NCBI RefSeq assembly: GCF_900086595.1
Contig: NZ_LT575472.1
Span: 3,568,609-3,624,518 of the forward strand
Direction: 5' to 3'
DNA from: Clostridium nigeriense
GTDB taxonomy: Bacteria > Bacillota > Clostridia > Clostridiales > Clostridiaceae
Length of the DNA stretch: 55,910 nt
Both the position numbers and the translations under genes were made by a program. Positions 19,387 through 28,136 of this stretch are shown here, piece by piece; the first letter of the stretch is position 1, and the number at the start of each line of letters is the position of its first letter. Under the pieces are notes generated by a model. It was not told the DNA's origin. It did not search any database and saw only the letters and a program-made list of their open reading frames with translations.

Positions 19387-19415
19387 ATTATACACCCAAA
19401 CCCACATATTGTCAA
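19387..19415 (-). promoter_or_regulatory. veg: veg proximal promoter
   Basis: On the minus strand TTGACA (19415-19410), a 17-base spacer and TATAAT (19392-19387) form a perfect sigma A consensus. The predicted start near 19380 gives a 5' leader of about 20 bases. The B. subtilis veg promoter is likewise among the strongest known. Confidence 0.92.
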
Positions 19416-19427
19416 GTAAAAATTATA

Positions 19428-19456
19428 ATTTTACCACCTTATAAAAGAATTGTCAA
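19428..19456 (-). promoter_or_regulatory. veg: veg distal promoter
   Basis: TTGACA (19456-19451), a 17-base spacer and TAAAAT (19433-19428) lie 41 bases upstream of the proximal promoter in the same direction. Confidence 0.75.
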
Positions 19457-19549
19457 TGTTAACTTTTTCCTATTTTATTACTCTTTTATACATTTACTAT
19501 TATTCCTTATTTGTATTTTTTTATACACTTTATTTTACTTAATTAAGTT

Positions 19550-20440
19550 TTAAATATATGGCGATCTAGGATATCCTTCTCTATACTTTCCTCTAGTCTG
19601 TAATCCTCCTATGCCCTTTATACCAGTTATAGTGTTATCTATAACCTCTGTAATTGATACGACCTTATCAATTCTTGTATAAGCTATTTTTTCACAAACT
19701 AAAACAGGGTCTAAACAGTGGATTAAAACTCTATTAGGAGAACTAGCAAAATTCGCTCCAGCATCCAACATACATTCATAACAACTTTGACAAGCACCAG
19801 CAAATATTACTAACTCATCATAACTGGCATTATAATTTCTCAAAGCTTTAACAGCATCTATATAATATTTAGAATTTCTATAGTTCTCTAGATTTAAGTA
19901 ATCATCTGTAGTTTTCAAAACACTATCATGACCAGTTAATACCACTATATCTGGCTTAATTTCCTTTACTAAATCAACTATAATTTCTGGTTGTTTTTTC
20001 TCAGGAACAGCTCTACCTACTGCATCCAAGGACAATTGTTTATATACCTTTAGACAAGTCTCTAAATATTCACTATCCCCATCTATATGAAGTATTTTTC
20101 CAGGTCTGCCAAATATCAATTCCTTATTTTGCTGAGACTTTGAAGTTTTATTACCTCTATACAAATTATTTAAAGCCTTTATAGCATCAATATCGCCTCT
20201 CATAGATACAGCTTTCTTTATAGCCTCCTCAACCCTCTTATTTAATATCTTTTCTTTTGTTCCTGCTTCCTCATCCTCTACCATTTCTAAATCTTCTGAC
20301 CTAGAATCAGCTATTATTCTTATACTTATTCCTTTTAAAATATAAATTGGACTTCCCTCTTCATCTTCCTTTATATCTATAATTTTAAAGGTTATATCTT
20401 TATCGTAAGATTTTCTAACTACTAAATCCCCTACTTTCAT
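19550..20440 (-). CDS. yabG: Sporulation-specific protease YabG
   Basis: The 296-residue protein matches YabG (peptidase family U57). The N-terminus MKVGDLVVRKSYDKDITFKI is a small SH3-like beta domain, and the catalytic region contains VVLTGHDS and FAGACQSCYECMLDAGANFASSP, with the conserved cysteines and the family GACQS signature. YabG acts in the mother cell and spore to trim coat and cortex proteins; in C. difficile it also processes germination proteins. The start follows TAAGAGGTAAAAGG. A well-matched sigma K promoter lies just upstream. There is no obvious terminator after it. Confidence 0.95.
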   Translation of the reverse strand: MKVGDLVVRKSYDKDITFKIIDIKEDEEGSPIYILKGISIRIIADSRSEDLEMVEDEEAGTKEKILNKRVEEAIKKAVSMRGDIDAIKALNNLYRGNKTSKSQQNKELIFGRPGKILHIDGDSEYLETCLKVYKQLSLDAVGRAVPEKKQPEIIVDLVKEIKPDIVVLTGHDSVLKTTDDYLNLENYRNSKYYIDAVKALRNYNASYDELVIFAGACQSCYECMLDAGANFASSPNRVLIHCLDPVLVCEKIAYTRIDKVVSITEVIDNTITGIKGIGGLQTRGKYREGYPRSPYI

Positions 20441-20469
20441 CCTTTTACCTCTTAGTTATTGTTCTACAA

Positions 20470-20497
20470 TATCTTATGTCGAATTCTCCCTATTTGT
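20470..20497 (-). promoter_or_regulatory. yabG: Sigma K-type promoter of yabG
   Basis: The minus strand has AC (20497-20496), a 17-base spacer and CATAAGATA (20478-20470), matching the sigma K pattern AC-N17-CATAnnnTA, with G two bases before CATA. The distance to the yabG start is 30 bases. yabG is a sigma K gene in Bacillus. Confidence 0.65.
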
Positions 20498-20534
20498 ACA
20501 TAAAAAATTATTATCATATAACTTCAAATACATT

Positions 20535-20560
20535 AAAAAAAGTGCAATAAGCACTTTTTT
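20535..20560 (-). terminator. Terminator of the first CotS gene
   Basis: On the minus strand AAAGTGC-TTATT-GCACTTT is followed by a T-run. It overlaps the stop codon region of the gene at 20559. Confidence 0.8.
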
Positions 20561-21560
20561 AATTTAAATTATATTTATTCTTAAATTCATCTAAGAATTT
20601 TAGCATAGAATCTTTTTCACTAATAATCGATTCTAGTTTACTACCAAAGGTGTTTTGTCCCCAATTTACCTCATTGTAATAATATCTATTGGCAAGTCTC
20701 CAATATCTTTGAGGAAATTGCAAATAAGCATATAGTACTTTATATTCACTTTCTAATAAAGGCGAAACTTCATTATAAGACTCAATAATAGCATTAGCAA
20801 AATTAACATCCCAATCAACTCTTTTTAGTACCTTTGTCATAAAATTTGATATATCATAAGTTCTAACTTCTCTCTTACAATAATCAAAGTCTATTACATT
20901 GCAGTTATTATTTTCATCTAAAATTATATTATGATAAGTAAAATCATGGTGGCAAAAACTCTTTTCATTTTGTGCTATTTCACATAAATTTTCATACTCA
21001 GATTCCTCTAATGTTTTCAAAGCTTTTTTGCCTATTTCTTTATAAAATTCCATTGACTTTATATATAATAAATCAAAATCATTCTTATTATTTTTCTTTC
21101 TTACCATATCCCTCATTTTATCTAATGACTTAAGCCTCTTATTCATAAGATTAGTCCATCTTCCTAAATCACTCTTTAGCTTAGAATTTTCAGGAGGATC
21201 ATATCCCTTAGATGCTTCATGTAGCATAGCTAGAGTCCTAGCTGCTAATTTCACCTCTTCTATGTTATGAAAATCGCACTCTCTACCATCTATCCATTCA
21301 GATAAAGTGTAAAGATCCTCATTTACTAGGGCATAGGGTTCCCCGTCTATGTTCAAATGATATTTATCAACAGTGTTAAAGCCATTTTTTATTAAATGTT
21401 CCTTAGCACCATAAACAAATAATAACTTTTGAGGTCCATAATTAATTTTCTTTAAGCACTTTTCACCCTTATTTGTTTTTAAATAATATACTCCTTTATT
21501 AGCTTTTAAAACTTCAATTTTGATATCAAACTGTCTTTCTATTTCAAATTCTCTCATCAT
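20559..21560 (-). CDS. CotS-family spore coat protein (kinase-like fold)
   Basis: The ATG at 21560 (333 residues) is 8 bases after AAAGGGGG; an ATG three bases on and a GTG at 21569 are less well placed. The protein has the aminoglycoside-phosphotransferase-like fold of the CotS/YutH family: an N-lobe with KTNKGEKCLKKI, then CHHDFTYHNIILDENNNC (catalytic loop with Asp and Asn) and VIDFDYCKREVRTYD (metal-binding Asp). Members are mother-cell coat proteins encoded beside coat glycosyltransferases. A GT4 gene diverges from it 105 bases away. The intact catalytic motifs suggest real phosphotransfer, substrate unknown. Confidence 0.88.
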   Translation of the reverse strand: MMREFEIERQFDIKIEVLKANKGVYYLKTNKGEKCLKKINYGPQKLLFVYGAKEHLIKNGFNTVDKYHLNIDGEPYALVNEDLYTLSEWIDGRECDFHNIEEVKLAARTLAMLHEASKGYDPPENSKLKSDLGRWTNLMNKRLKSLDKMRDMVRKKNNKNDFDLLYIKSMEFYKEIGKKALKTLEESEYENLCEIAQNEKSFCHHDFTYHNIILDENNNCNVIDFDYCKREVRTYDISNFMTKVLKRVDWDVNFANAIIESYNEVSPLLESEYKVLYAYLQFPQRYWRLANRYYYNEVNWGQNTFGSKLESIISEKDSMLKFLDEFKNKYNLN

Positions 21561-21665
21561 AATCCTCACCCCCTTTATATTTATATGACTATATTTATTC
21601 TTTTATTAACATTTTATTCCTAAGTTTAATATAATAAATTAAAAACAATGAGAAAGGATTAAATC

Positions 21666-22784
21666 ATGAAGATAGGCATAGACGGTAGAGCTGCTAAATG
21701 GTATAGAGGAACTGGGATAGGAACATATACTTATCAACTTATTAATAGTATTAATAAAGTTGATAATATTAATGATTACTTAGTTTTTTTGCCTGAAAAT
21801 TCAGCTCTAGATTTAAGTGATAATTTCGATATTGAGTTAGTTAGGGCTACAGCTTCAACAAACTTTTGGGATGAAGTTAGAGTACCAAATATCTTAGATG
21901 ATAATAATATAGATCTTTACCATGTTCCCCAAAATGGAGTTGGCCTATATACTAATATTAATTGTCACAAAGCTATTACTTTGCATGATATAATCCCATT
22001 GAGAATGCCAGAAACAGTTAGTGATCGTTATTTGTATATTTTCAATAATGAGCTACCTAAAATTATTAATAATTGTGATGGGATATTGACAGTTTCTGAA
22101 TTTTCAAAGCAAGATATAGCAAAAGAATTTAATTTTCCTAAAAATAAGATTTTTGTAACACATCTTGCTGCTGAGGATATATATAGGCCTTTAGATAAGT
22201 GTCAATGCAAAAAAATATTAGAAAAAGAATATAATATAAAAGGAGATTTCATACTTTATGTAGGAGGTTTTAGTCCTAGGAAAAATATTATAGGCTTAAT
22301 TGAAGCCTTCTCTCTCCTACCTAATGATATAAAGAAAAATCTTAAATTAGTTATAACAGGCAAAAAGGGAATCTCATATGATCTTTATAAAAAAAGAGCT
22401 ATAGAACTTCATATTGAGAATGATGTGATTTTTACAGATTTTATACCTCTAGAGAAATTGCCTATTTTTTATAACGCTTCAAAACTATTGGCTTACCCTT
22501 CCTTCTATGAAGGCTTCGGGCTCCCTCCACTAGAAGCAATGGCTTGTGGTACTCCTGTTATAGCTTCTAATGTAACTTCCCTTCCTGAAGTATGTTATGA
22601 GTCTGCTTTATTAATTAATCCTTATGATATTGATGAGTTAAAAAAATCTATAGAGATAGTTTTGAAAAATAATTCTTTAAGAAGAAATATGATAGAAAAG
22701 GGACTTATTCAAAGCTCTAAATATTCATGGAATGTTACTGCTAAATCTACAATCCATGCATATAAAGAAATTATTAAAAATTAA
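21666..22784 (+). CDS. GT4 glycosyltransferase, likely spore-coat saccharide (CotSA-like)
   Basis: The 372-residue protein is a GT-B-fold family 4 glycosyltransferase. The N-terminal Rossmann domain starts with IGIDGRAAKWYRGTGIGTYT. The C-terminal donor-binding domain has YVGGFSPRKN and the E-x7-E signature YEGFGLPPLEAMACGTPVIAS. It transfers a sugar from a nucleotide donor in the cytoplasm. The ATG follows GAGAAAGGATT. It is paired divergently with a CotS-type gene, the same arrangement as GT2 with CotS3 (25778/24661) and similar to cotSA-cotS of Bacillus. Acceptor and sugar are unknown. Confidence 0.88.
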   Translation: MKIGIDGRAAKWYRGTGIGTYTYQLINSINKVDNINDYLVFLPENSALDLSDNFDIELVRATASTNFWDEVRVPNILDDNNIDLYHVPQNGVGLYTNINCHKAITLHDIIPLRMPETVSDRYLYIFNNELPKIINNCDGILTVSEFSKQDIAKEFNFPKNKIFVTHLAAEDIYRPLDKCQCKKILEKEYNIKGDFILYVGGFSPRKNIIGLIEAFSLLPNDIKKNLKLVITGKKGISYDLYKKRAIELHIENDVIFTDFIPLEKLPIFYNASKLLAYPSFYEGFGLPPLEAMACGTPVIASNVTSLPEVCYESALLINPYDIDELKKSIEIVLKNNSLRRNMIEKGLIQSSKYSWNVTAKSTIHAYKEIIKN

Positions 22785-22792
22785 GTATATAT

Positions 22793-22831
22793 TTAAAGGG
22801 CATCTTTATATAAACTATTGATGCCCTTTAA
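22793..22831. terminator. Bidirectional terminator between GT4 gene 1 and CotS gene 2
   Basis: Perfect 12-base arms TTAAAGGGCATC and GATGCCCTTTAA lie between two convergent genes. T-tracts are weak on both sides. Confidence 0.7.
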
Positions 22832-22835
22832 GTTA

Positions 22836-23882
22836 TTAATAAAAATATTCACTTAGTTCTAATATAAATTTTTTTATAAAGTCTTCTCTATATAATTCAT
22901 TTTTTATTTTATCTTTTAATCTATTTAAAAACACTTCATACTCCCATTTCTTTTGTTTATAATAATAATCTCTAGTAATAGTAGTAAAATCTCTTGGAAA
23001 ACTTAAAATTGCATAAATTAGTTTAATCTCATCCTTAGACAAATCATCTAAGGAATTATAAGTTTTTACTATAAGTTTAAAAGTATTCATATCATAACAA
23101 TTATTCTTCATTACCTTCAAAGCAAAGTTCGATATATCTACCGCTCTAGTATCTATCTTGCAATAATCAAAGTCAATGATTTTTATCTTATCTCCATCTA
23201 CTATAAAATTATGGTGTGCTAAATCATTATGACATAATACTCTTTTATTAAAATCTTCTAATAAAGTATTATAATTACAAATAGCTAATAAATCTACAGC
23301 CTTCTGGATTTCATTAATATAATTATCAACATTTTCTAAAAATAATCTATCAAACTCTACTTTATGTCTAAATCTTAATACATATTCCTTTATACTAATA
23401 AGCTCCTCCTTCACCTTATTAAACTCATAAGGTAAATATTCTCCTAGATTTCCTTTAACAACTTCTGTTTGTAAAGTATTAAATACTCCCTTAGAAGCTA
23501 TATGCATATTAGCCATAGCTCTAGTACACATTTCTATTTCTACAGGATTACTAAATGCAGCCTCTCTCCCATCTATCATATTTAATATAACATAATTATT
23601 TTTATTAGATTTATAAATTATATTTCCATTTTTGTCTTCATAATAACTAAGCAACTCATTATATTTTAATGAAGTGTACTTTAAAGCCTCGTTTATAAAT
23701 TTTATCCTTTCTTCAGAAGAATCAGTAAGTTTTAAAATCTTTTTTCCATCACTAGTTAACAATACAAAAACTTTTCTTAAAGGTATTATATCTTCAATTT
23801 CAAAATCTAATCTACTAAAAAACTCTTCACTCAAATCATATTTACATAATATATCATTATCAACATATCTAAATTTATTCAT
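22836..23882 (-). CDS. CotS-family spore coat protein (kinase-like fold), second copy
   Basis: I choose the ATG at 23882 (348 residues), just after GGGGGT. An ATG at 23894 overlaps the stop of the gene upstream as TAATG and could start by coupling. The protein has the CotS-family fold with catalytic loop CHNDLAHHNFIVDGDK and metal site IIDFDYCKIDTRAVD. The N-lobe is shorter and more diverged than in the copy at 20559. It ends a three-gene minus-strand operon with the CotS-like genes at 23894 and 24661. Role: coat assembly or coat-saccharide modification, inferred from family and context. Confidence 0.85.
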   Translation of the reverse strand: MNKFRYVDNDILCKYDLSEEFFSRLDFEIEDIIPLRKVFVLLTSDGKKILKLTDSSEERIKFINEALKYTSLKYNELLSYYEDKNGNIIYKSNKNNYVILNMIDGREAAFSNPVEIEMCTRAMANMHIASKGVFNTLQTEVVKGNLGEYLPYEFNKVKEELISIKEYVLRFRHKVEFDRLFLENVDNYINEIQKAVDLLAICNYNTLLEDFNKRVLCHNDLAHHNFIVDGDKIKIIDFDYCKIDTRAVDISNFALKVMKNNCYDMNTFKLIVKTYNSLDDLSKDEIKLIYAILSFPRDFTTITRDYYYKQKKWEYEVFLNRLKDKIKNELYREDFIKKFILELSEYFY

Positions 23883-23893
23883 ACTTACCCCCA

Positions 23894-24646
23894 TTAAATA
23901 ATTATTCCATTATCATCTATCTTTCTAGCTAAATGTAAGTTCTCTAGTATAGTCTTATCTTCTTCTTGAAGTTTTCCTTGAACATATTTTTCTAATATCC
24001 TAAATTCTTCATTAGGATAAGAAGCTAATCCCCTTAAATACTCCCTGCTATCTTCTTTTAAATTAGTAATTTCAATATAATAATTTATAATCTCATCTAT
24101 CCTTAAACCTGTTTCTCTCCTTTTTATTTTCTTTATATACGAATATACATCGTGCTCCCTTAAATTATAAGTTAAATACTTTATAGTCCCAATTACTATT
24201 TTCCCATCTTCCTCAACCTTTAAATTCCCCTCATCCACACGACTTAAGCAAACTTCATAATTTTTCATACTTCTTTCAATAAGTCCTCTAAAATTATTCA
24301 AGTGTACATGTTCTAAAACTTTTCTTCCGCATTTGACTAAAGTCTCACCCCTATTAATCAAATAAAAATCTATAGAGTTTAACCTTTCCTTATATTGAAG
24401 CTCATTTAAATATTTATTTACCAATATTATCTGAGAATAATAATTATTTATTTCCTTTCCAATAGATCCACCTATTCTAGGAAATAAATTTTCTTTATAA
24501 TGTCCCATCTTACTATGAAAAGATACTATATAATCTATTTGTTTAAATATATTATTATCATCTTCATTTTTTTCCTTAGGTATTTTTTTATTTAATATAT
24601 AAATGTCCTTATTTTTCAAATAATAACTCAAATCTACTTTTTGCAT
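23894..24646 (-). CDS. CotS-like protein lacking the catalytic motifs (probable pseudokinase)
   Basis: The ATG at 24646 (250 residues) follows AAGGAGGCAGAAG. No family is obvious at first sight, but the order of features matches the C-lobe of its CotS neighbours. FHSKMGHYKENLFPRIG lines up with their LHxxSxG region. YEVCLSRVDEGNLKVEEDGK sits where they have FCHHDxxYHNxxxxENN. IVIGTIKYLTYNLREHDVYS sits at IIDFDYCxxDxxxxD. The catalytic HHD, Asn and metal-binding DFD are gone and the ATP-binding N-lobe is mostly missing. The frame is intact with a good ribosome site between two CotS genes, so it looks like a working, non-enzymatic protein rather than a decayed gene. Confidence 0.6.
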   Translation of the reverse strand: MQKVDLSYYLKNKDIYILNKKIPKEKNEDDNNIFKQIDYIVSFHSKMGHYKENLFPRIGGSIGKEINNYYSQIILVNKYLNELQYKERLNSIDFYLINRGETLVKCGRKVLEHVHLNNFRGLIERSMKNYEVCLSRVDEGNLKVEEDGKIVIGTIKYLTYNLREHDVYSYIKKIKRRETGLRIDEIINYYIEITNLKEDSREYLRGLASYPNEEFRILEKYVQGKLQEEDKTILENLHLARKIDDNGIII

Positions 24647-24660
24647 CTTCTGCCTCCTTA

Positions 24661-25653
24661 TCAAATAAAGTCCATTAAAAATTCATCTCTATTTTTTCTA
24701 TCTCTTAAGTACTTATTTAGCTTATTAACTAAAAACTCTTCTCCCCAAGGTTGTTGTTCCCAATAATTTTGAAGACCAATTTGCCAAAATCCTTGAGGAA
24801 ATCTAATAAATCCTTTCATAAGCTTTACCTCTTCGAAATACAAACTATGAACCCCAGCGTAAGAGTTTAATATGAAATATGCTTTATCTTTACTCCATCC
24901 TCCATCTTTCATAGACCTAATTAATAAGGAAGCTAAATCGTGAATATGTGTATCTAAAATACAATAGTCAAAATCAATAATATTTATTTCATTATTTTCA
25001 TTTATGAGCACATTATGGTATGCATAATCATGGTGGCAAAACCCTCTTTTCATAACTTCTTTATTCATAAATTCCATATATCTATTTCTTTTCAATTCAT
25101 CTATAGCTATTTTTCCTCTTTCTAGTTCTTCTTCTATGTTATTTAAATAAATTTCATCAAATTCTGTTTTATAAGCTTTTTGATTTATTCTCTTTTTAAA
25201 GTCTAATATTTCTTCACACCTAGTTTCAAAAACCTTTATCCAAGAAAACCAACCTATCCTTGGTCTCATATTTGTACTTAAAGAAAATCCTTCACTTTTA
25301 TTGTGTAGTTCACCTAAAGCTTCTGTTGCTAATTTTAGCTCATCTAAATTTTTATAATTACAGCCTCTTGAATTAATCCATTTATTCAAATATGCATAAT
25401 TGCCTCCAAGATTTATATATCCTGAATTATCTCTTGTGTTAATTATTTCTGGTATTTTTTTAAACCCTCTTCTATTCAAATGATTCATTGCTGAAAAAAT
25501 AAAATAAAAATGAGGATATTGATATTTAATTACTTTAATACCATAATCCCCTTCATTAGTTTTTATCTTATAGCTATTTTTTACCTTTTCAATAGTTTCT
25601 ATTTTTAATAAATACTTATCCTGAATTTCATTTTTTATATATGAAATTTCCAT
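24661..25653 (-). CDS. CotS-family spore coat protein (kinase-like fold), third copy
   Basis: The 330-residue protein is closest to the copy at 20559: YGIKVIKYQYPHFYFIFSAMNHL in the N-lobe, CHHDYAYHNVLINENNEI as catalytic loop, IIDFDYCILDTHIHD as metal site, and a C-terminal IRFPQGFWQIGLQNYWEQQPW matching LQFPQRYWRLANRYYYNEVNW there. The ATG follows AAGGAG at 6 bases. It leads the operon 24661-23894-22836 and diverges from a GT4 gene. A sigma K-type promoter is visible 29 bases upstream, which supports late mother-cell expression. Confidence 0.88.
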   Translation of the reverse strand: MEISYIKNEIQDKYLLKIETIEKVKNSYKIKTNEGDYGIKVIKYQYPHFYFIFSAMNHLNRRGFKKIPEIINTRDNSGYINLGGNYAYLNKWINSRGCNYKNLDELKLATEALGELHNKSEGFSLSTNMRPRIGWFSWIKVFETRCEEILDFKKRINQKAYKTEFDEIYLNNIEEELERGKIAIDELKRNRYMEFMNKEVMKRGFCHHDYAYHNVLINENNEINIIDFDYCILDTHIHDLASLLIRSMKDGGWSKDKAYFILNSYAGVHSLYFEEVKLMKGFIRFPQGFWQIGLQNYWEQQPWGEEFLVNKLNKYLRDRKNRDEFLMDFI

Positions 25654-25681
25654 AGGTTTCTCCTTAAGATTTATTCTATGC

Positions 25682-25709
25682 TATTATATGATAAGCTTTA
25701 TTTTATTGT
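25682..25709 (-). promoter_or_regulatory. Sigma K-type promoter of the CotS operon
   Basis: On the minus strand AC (25709-25708), a 17-base spacer and CATATAATA (25690-25682) match AC-N17-CATAnnnTA. It lies 29 bases before the start at 25653. Confidence 0.6.
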
Positions 25710-25777
25710 GTTTATAATCATAGAATTAAATGCTTATTAATATCTATAGTATATAGGATAATTTTAGGAGGATTGCT

Positions 25778-26899
25778 ATGAACATATCTATAGATGCTAG
25801 GGGAATTAATTTATATAACGGAACAGGCATAGGTACTTATACTGAAAACCTAGTTAAAGAACTTCTTAATATAGATAAAAAAAATAATTATTCACTTTTT
25901 TGGACAGGAAAAAACTATGAAAATTATAAAAAAGACAATTGTAAAATTGTATTTACATCAAGAAAACATGGTGGCTTTTATGAAAATTATTACTTTCCAA
26001 CATTTTTAAGAAATAATAATATAGATATTCATCATATTCCTCAAAACGGAATTGGCTTTTGCGATAACTATACTACAAACTGTATAGTTACAATCCACGA
26101 TTTAATTCCTTATGTTTTACCAGAAACTACTGGCAGAGGATACCTAGAAAGATTTCTAAGGAACATGCCTTCTATTATTGATAAATCAAAAGGGATACTA
26201 ACAGTATCTGAATATTCTAAAAGAGATATTTTAAAATTTTTTAATCACATACCTGAAGAAAAAGTTTTTGTTACACCATTAGCTGCTAATGCTAATTTTA
26301 AACCTTTAGATAAGGAGAAATGTAAAAGATTCACAAGAGAAAAGTTTAATTTTAATAAACCTTATATCCTATACATAGGTGGATTTAGTTCAAGAAAAAA
26401 TGCTAAAGATCTTGTTTTATCCTTTGATAAAATTTATAAGGACTTAAAAGAACCACATGTTTTACTTTTAGTTGGTTCCCTTAAAGATGAAGGTAAAAAA
26501 CTTCTTGAATTTTCTCAATGTCTAGACTCAAAAGATAATATTATATTTACAGGATTTATTGAAGATGAGCTTCTTCCAACTCTGTATAATGGAGCTGAAG
26601 CTTTTGTATATCCTTCTCTTTATGAAGGTTTTGGACTTCCTCCTTTGGAAGCCATGAGTTGCAAAACGCCTGTTATTACTTCCAATATTACGTCTATTCC
26701 TGAAGTTACAGGTGATGCAGCAATTCTAATTGATCCTTTTAATAAATCTCAATTAGAAATCTCTTTGATAAATTTACTAAATAATGATGAACTTAAAAGA
26801 GAGTTATCTAAAAAAGGATATGAAAGGAGCCTCCAGTTTTCATGGAATAATACTGCCATGAAAACACTTGAGGCCTATGAAAAACTATTTAATAATTAA
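25778..26899 (+). CDS. GT4 glycosyltransferase, second coat-module copy (CotSA-like)
   Basis: The 373-residue protein is a GT-B family 4 enzyme, clearly related to the one at 21666. It shares the opening ISIDARGINLYNGTGIGTYT, DIHHIPQNGIGFC, the donor-site YIGGFSSRKN and the E-x7-E segment YEGFGLPPLEAMSCKTPVITS. The ATG follows TTTTAGGAGG. It diverges from the CotS operon at 25653. Its stop codon overlaps the stop of the convergent gene at 26896, and no terminator separates them. Likely substrate: a spore-surface glycan, by context only. Confidence 0.88.
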   Translation: MNISIDARGINLYNGTGIGTYTENLVKELLNIDKKNNYSLFWTGKNYENYKKDNCKIVFTSRKHGGFYENYYFPTFLRNNNIDIHHIPQNGIGFCDNYTTNCIVTIHDLIPYVLPETTGRGYLERFLRNMPSIIDKSKGILTVSEYSKRDILKFFNHIPEEKVFVTPLAANANFKPLDKEKCKRFTREKFNFNKPYILYIGGFSSRKNAKDLVLSFDKIYKDLKEPHVLLLVGSLKDEGKKLLEFSQCLDSKDNIIFTGFIEDELLPTLYNGAEAFVYPSLYEGFGLPPLEAMSCKTPVITSNITSIPEVTGDAAILIDPFNKSQLEISLINLLNNDELKRELSKKGYERSLQFSWNNTAMKTLEAYEKLFNN

Positions 26900-28005
26900 T
26901 CACCATAAATTTCAAGTAGCATTTCTTTAAGAACATCAAAGTTTCTTATACTAGGTGCCCTTTCTACAATATTCATTAATGTTAAGAAGGGGCTTGTTCC
27001 CTCTATATTTTCTTTATTTTCTTCATACTTAACCTTTAATGAGTAAAGTGAACTTGGAAAGAATTCATACTCTAAAAGTTCTCTAGATAATAGCTCTTTA
27101 TTAGTTGCAGAGTATGCTATAAACTCTTTAATAGCTTCTTTATTTTTCTCCACATTTAAAGCCACTAAATTTTTCCCTCCTAAGTCATATAATCTATTTT
27201 CACCTATACTAAAATTTGGTGGATTTTTACACTCCCACCTTCCTTTAATACTCCCCTTTACTATTTCATCATAAAAGTCTAATGATGCTATTCTAAATAA
27301 ATAATTGTCATCTTCAGTTACATAATCTTCTTTGTATATATTATTAATTTCATTTATAATTTTATCTTTACTATATGTTTCCTTATCTACTAATTGTGAT
27401 AGCATTAGAATACTAATATTCATTTTATCCTTATTTGAAAATAAATTTATTTCATCAGATGATTTATTTTTTATATCATTCCCTATATTAATTAATTGGC
27501 TCCATATATTTATATCTTCAATTTCATATCCATACTTATTCAAAATATCTTCTCTTACATATAATGCTATTGGTTTCGATTCAAAAGGAACTCCATAGTA
27601 TTTACCGTCATCTTCTACTTCTTTAATCCTACTACTACTAAAATTCTTCTTATATGTTTCTATTATATTTTTATTTTCTTCTAATAAATCAATTCTATTT
27701 TTAAGCCTTTCAATTTCAACAAAGTTTAATTGTACTACATTAGGTAAATCTTTTTTATCTGTTGTCAATAATTTATTTACATATTCATTCTTATCTATTT
27801 TTAATACCTTTATATTAACTTTCTTATTACTTTCTTTAAACTCTTTAGCAATATTAACAAAATAAGAATAGTATCTTTCTTCTGTCCATACTACTATATC
27901 TCCTTTTAGATATCTACTATTAGATTTACTTAAAAATAAAACAATAAAAAATACAATTATAAAAACTGCTAAAAATAACAGTATCCTTTTTCTTTTTATT
28001 ACCAC
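26896..28005 (-). CDS. Membrane-anchored solute-binding-type protein (family 1)
   Basis: I prefer the GTG at 28005 (about 369 residues), which has AGGATGTG before it; the ATG at 28026 has no ribosome site. A hydrophobic segment over about residues 7-26 anchors it, with no lipobox cysteine. From about residue 36 it looks like an extracellular sugar-binding protein (GDIVVWTEERYYSYFVNIAKEF, then VPFESKPIALYVREDIL). There is no permease or ATPase gene nearby, so it may be a sensor or structural relative rather than a transporter part. Its place after the coat module hints at a sporulation link, but nothing proves it. Confidence 0.7.
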   Translation of the reverse strand: MVIKRKRILLFLAVFIIVFFIVLFLSKSNSRYLKGDIVVWTEERYYSYFVNIAKEFKESNKKVNIKVLKIDKNEYVNKLLTTDKKDLPNVVQLNFVEIERLKNRIDLLEENKNIIETYKKNFSSSRIKEVEDDGKYYGVPFESKPIALYVREDILNKYGYEIEDINIWSQLINIGNDIKNKSSDEINLFSNKDKMNISILMLSQLVDKETYSKDKIINEINNIYKEDYVTEDDNYLFRIASLDFYDEIVKGSIKGRWECKNPPNFSIGENRLYDLGGKNLVALNVEKNKEAIKEFIAYSATNKELLSRELLEYEFFPSSLYSLKVKYEENKENIEGTSPFLTLMNIVERAPSIRNFDVLKEMLLEIYGD

Positions 28006-28072
28006 AATATCACATCCTAGCTTCATATAAATTATACACTATTATTTTATTATCTGCATAAAATTAAATTCT

Positions 28073-28101
28073 TTGCTTTTTATAAATTATTATACTATAA
28101 T
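28073..28101 (+). promoter_or_regulatory. Sigma A promoter of the LysR gene
   Basis: TTGCTT (28073-28078), a 17-base spacer and TATAAT (28096-28101) lie 36 bases before the ATG at 28137. Confidence 0.65.
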
Positions 28102-28136
28102 AATTAAATATATAAATTATTGAATAGGAGATTGTT

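Noticed and set aside
19201..19407. 68-codon minus-strand frame overlapping veg
   Set aside because: It is an alternative frame within the veg coding region and its upstream promoter; veg itself is well conserved.
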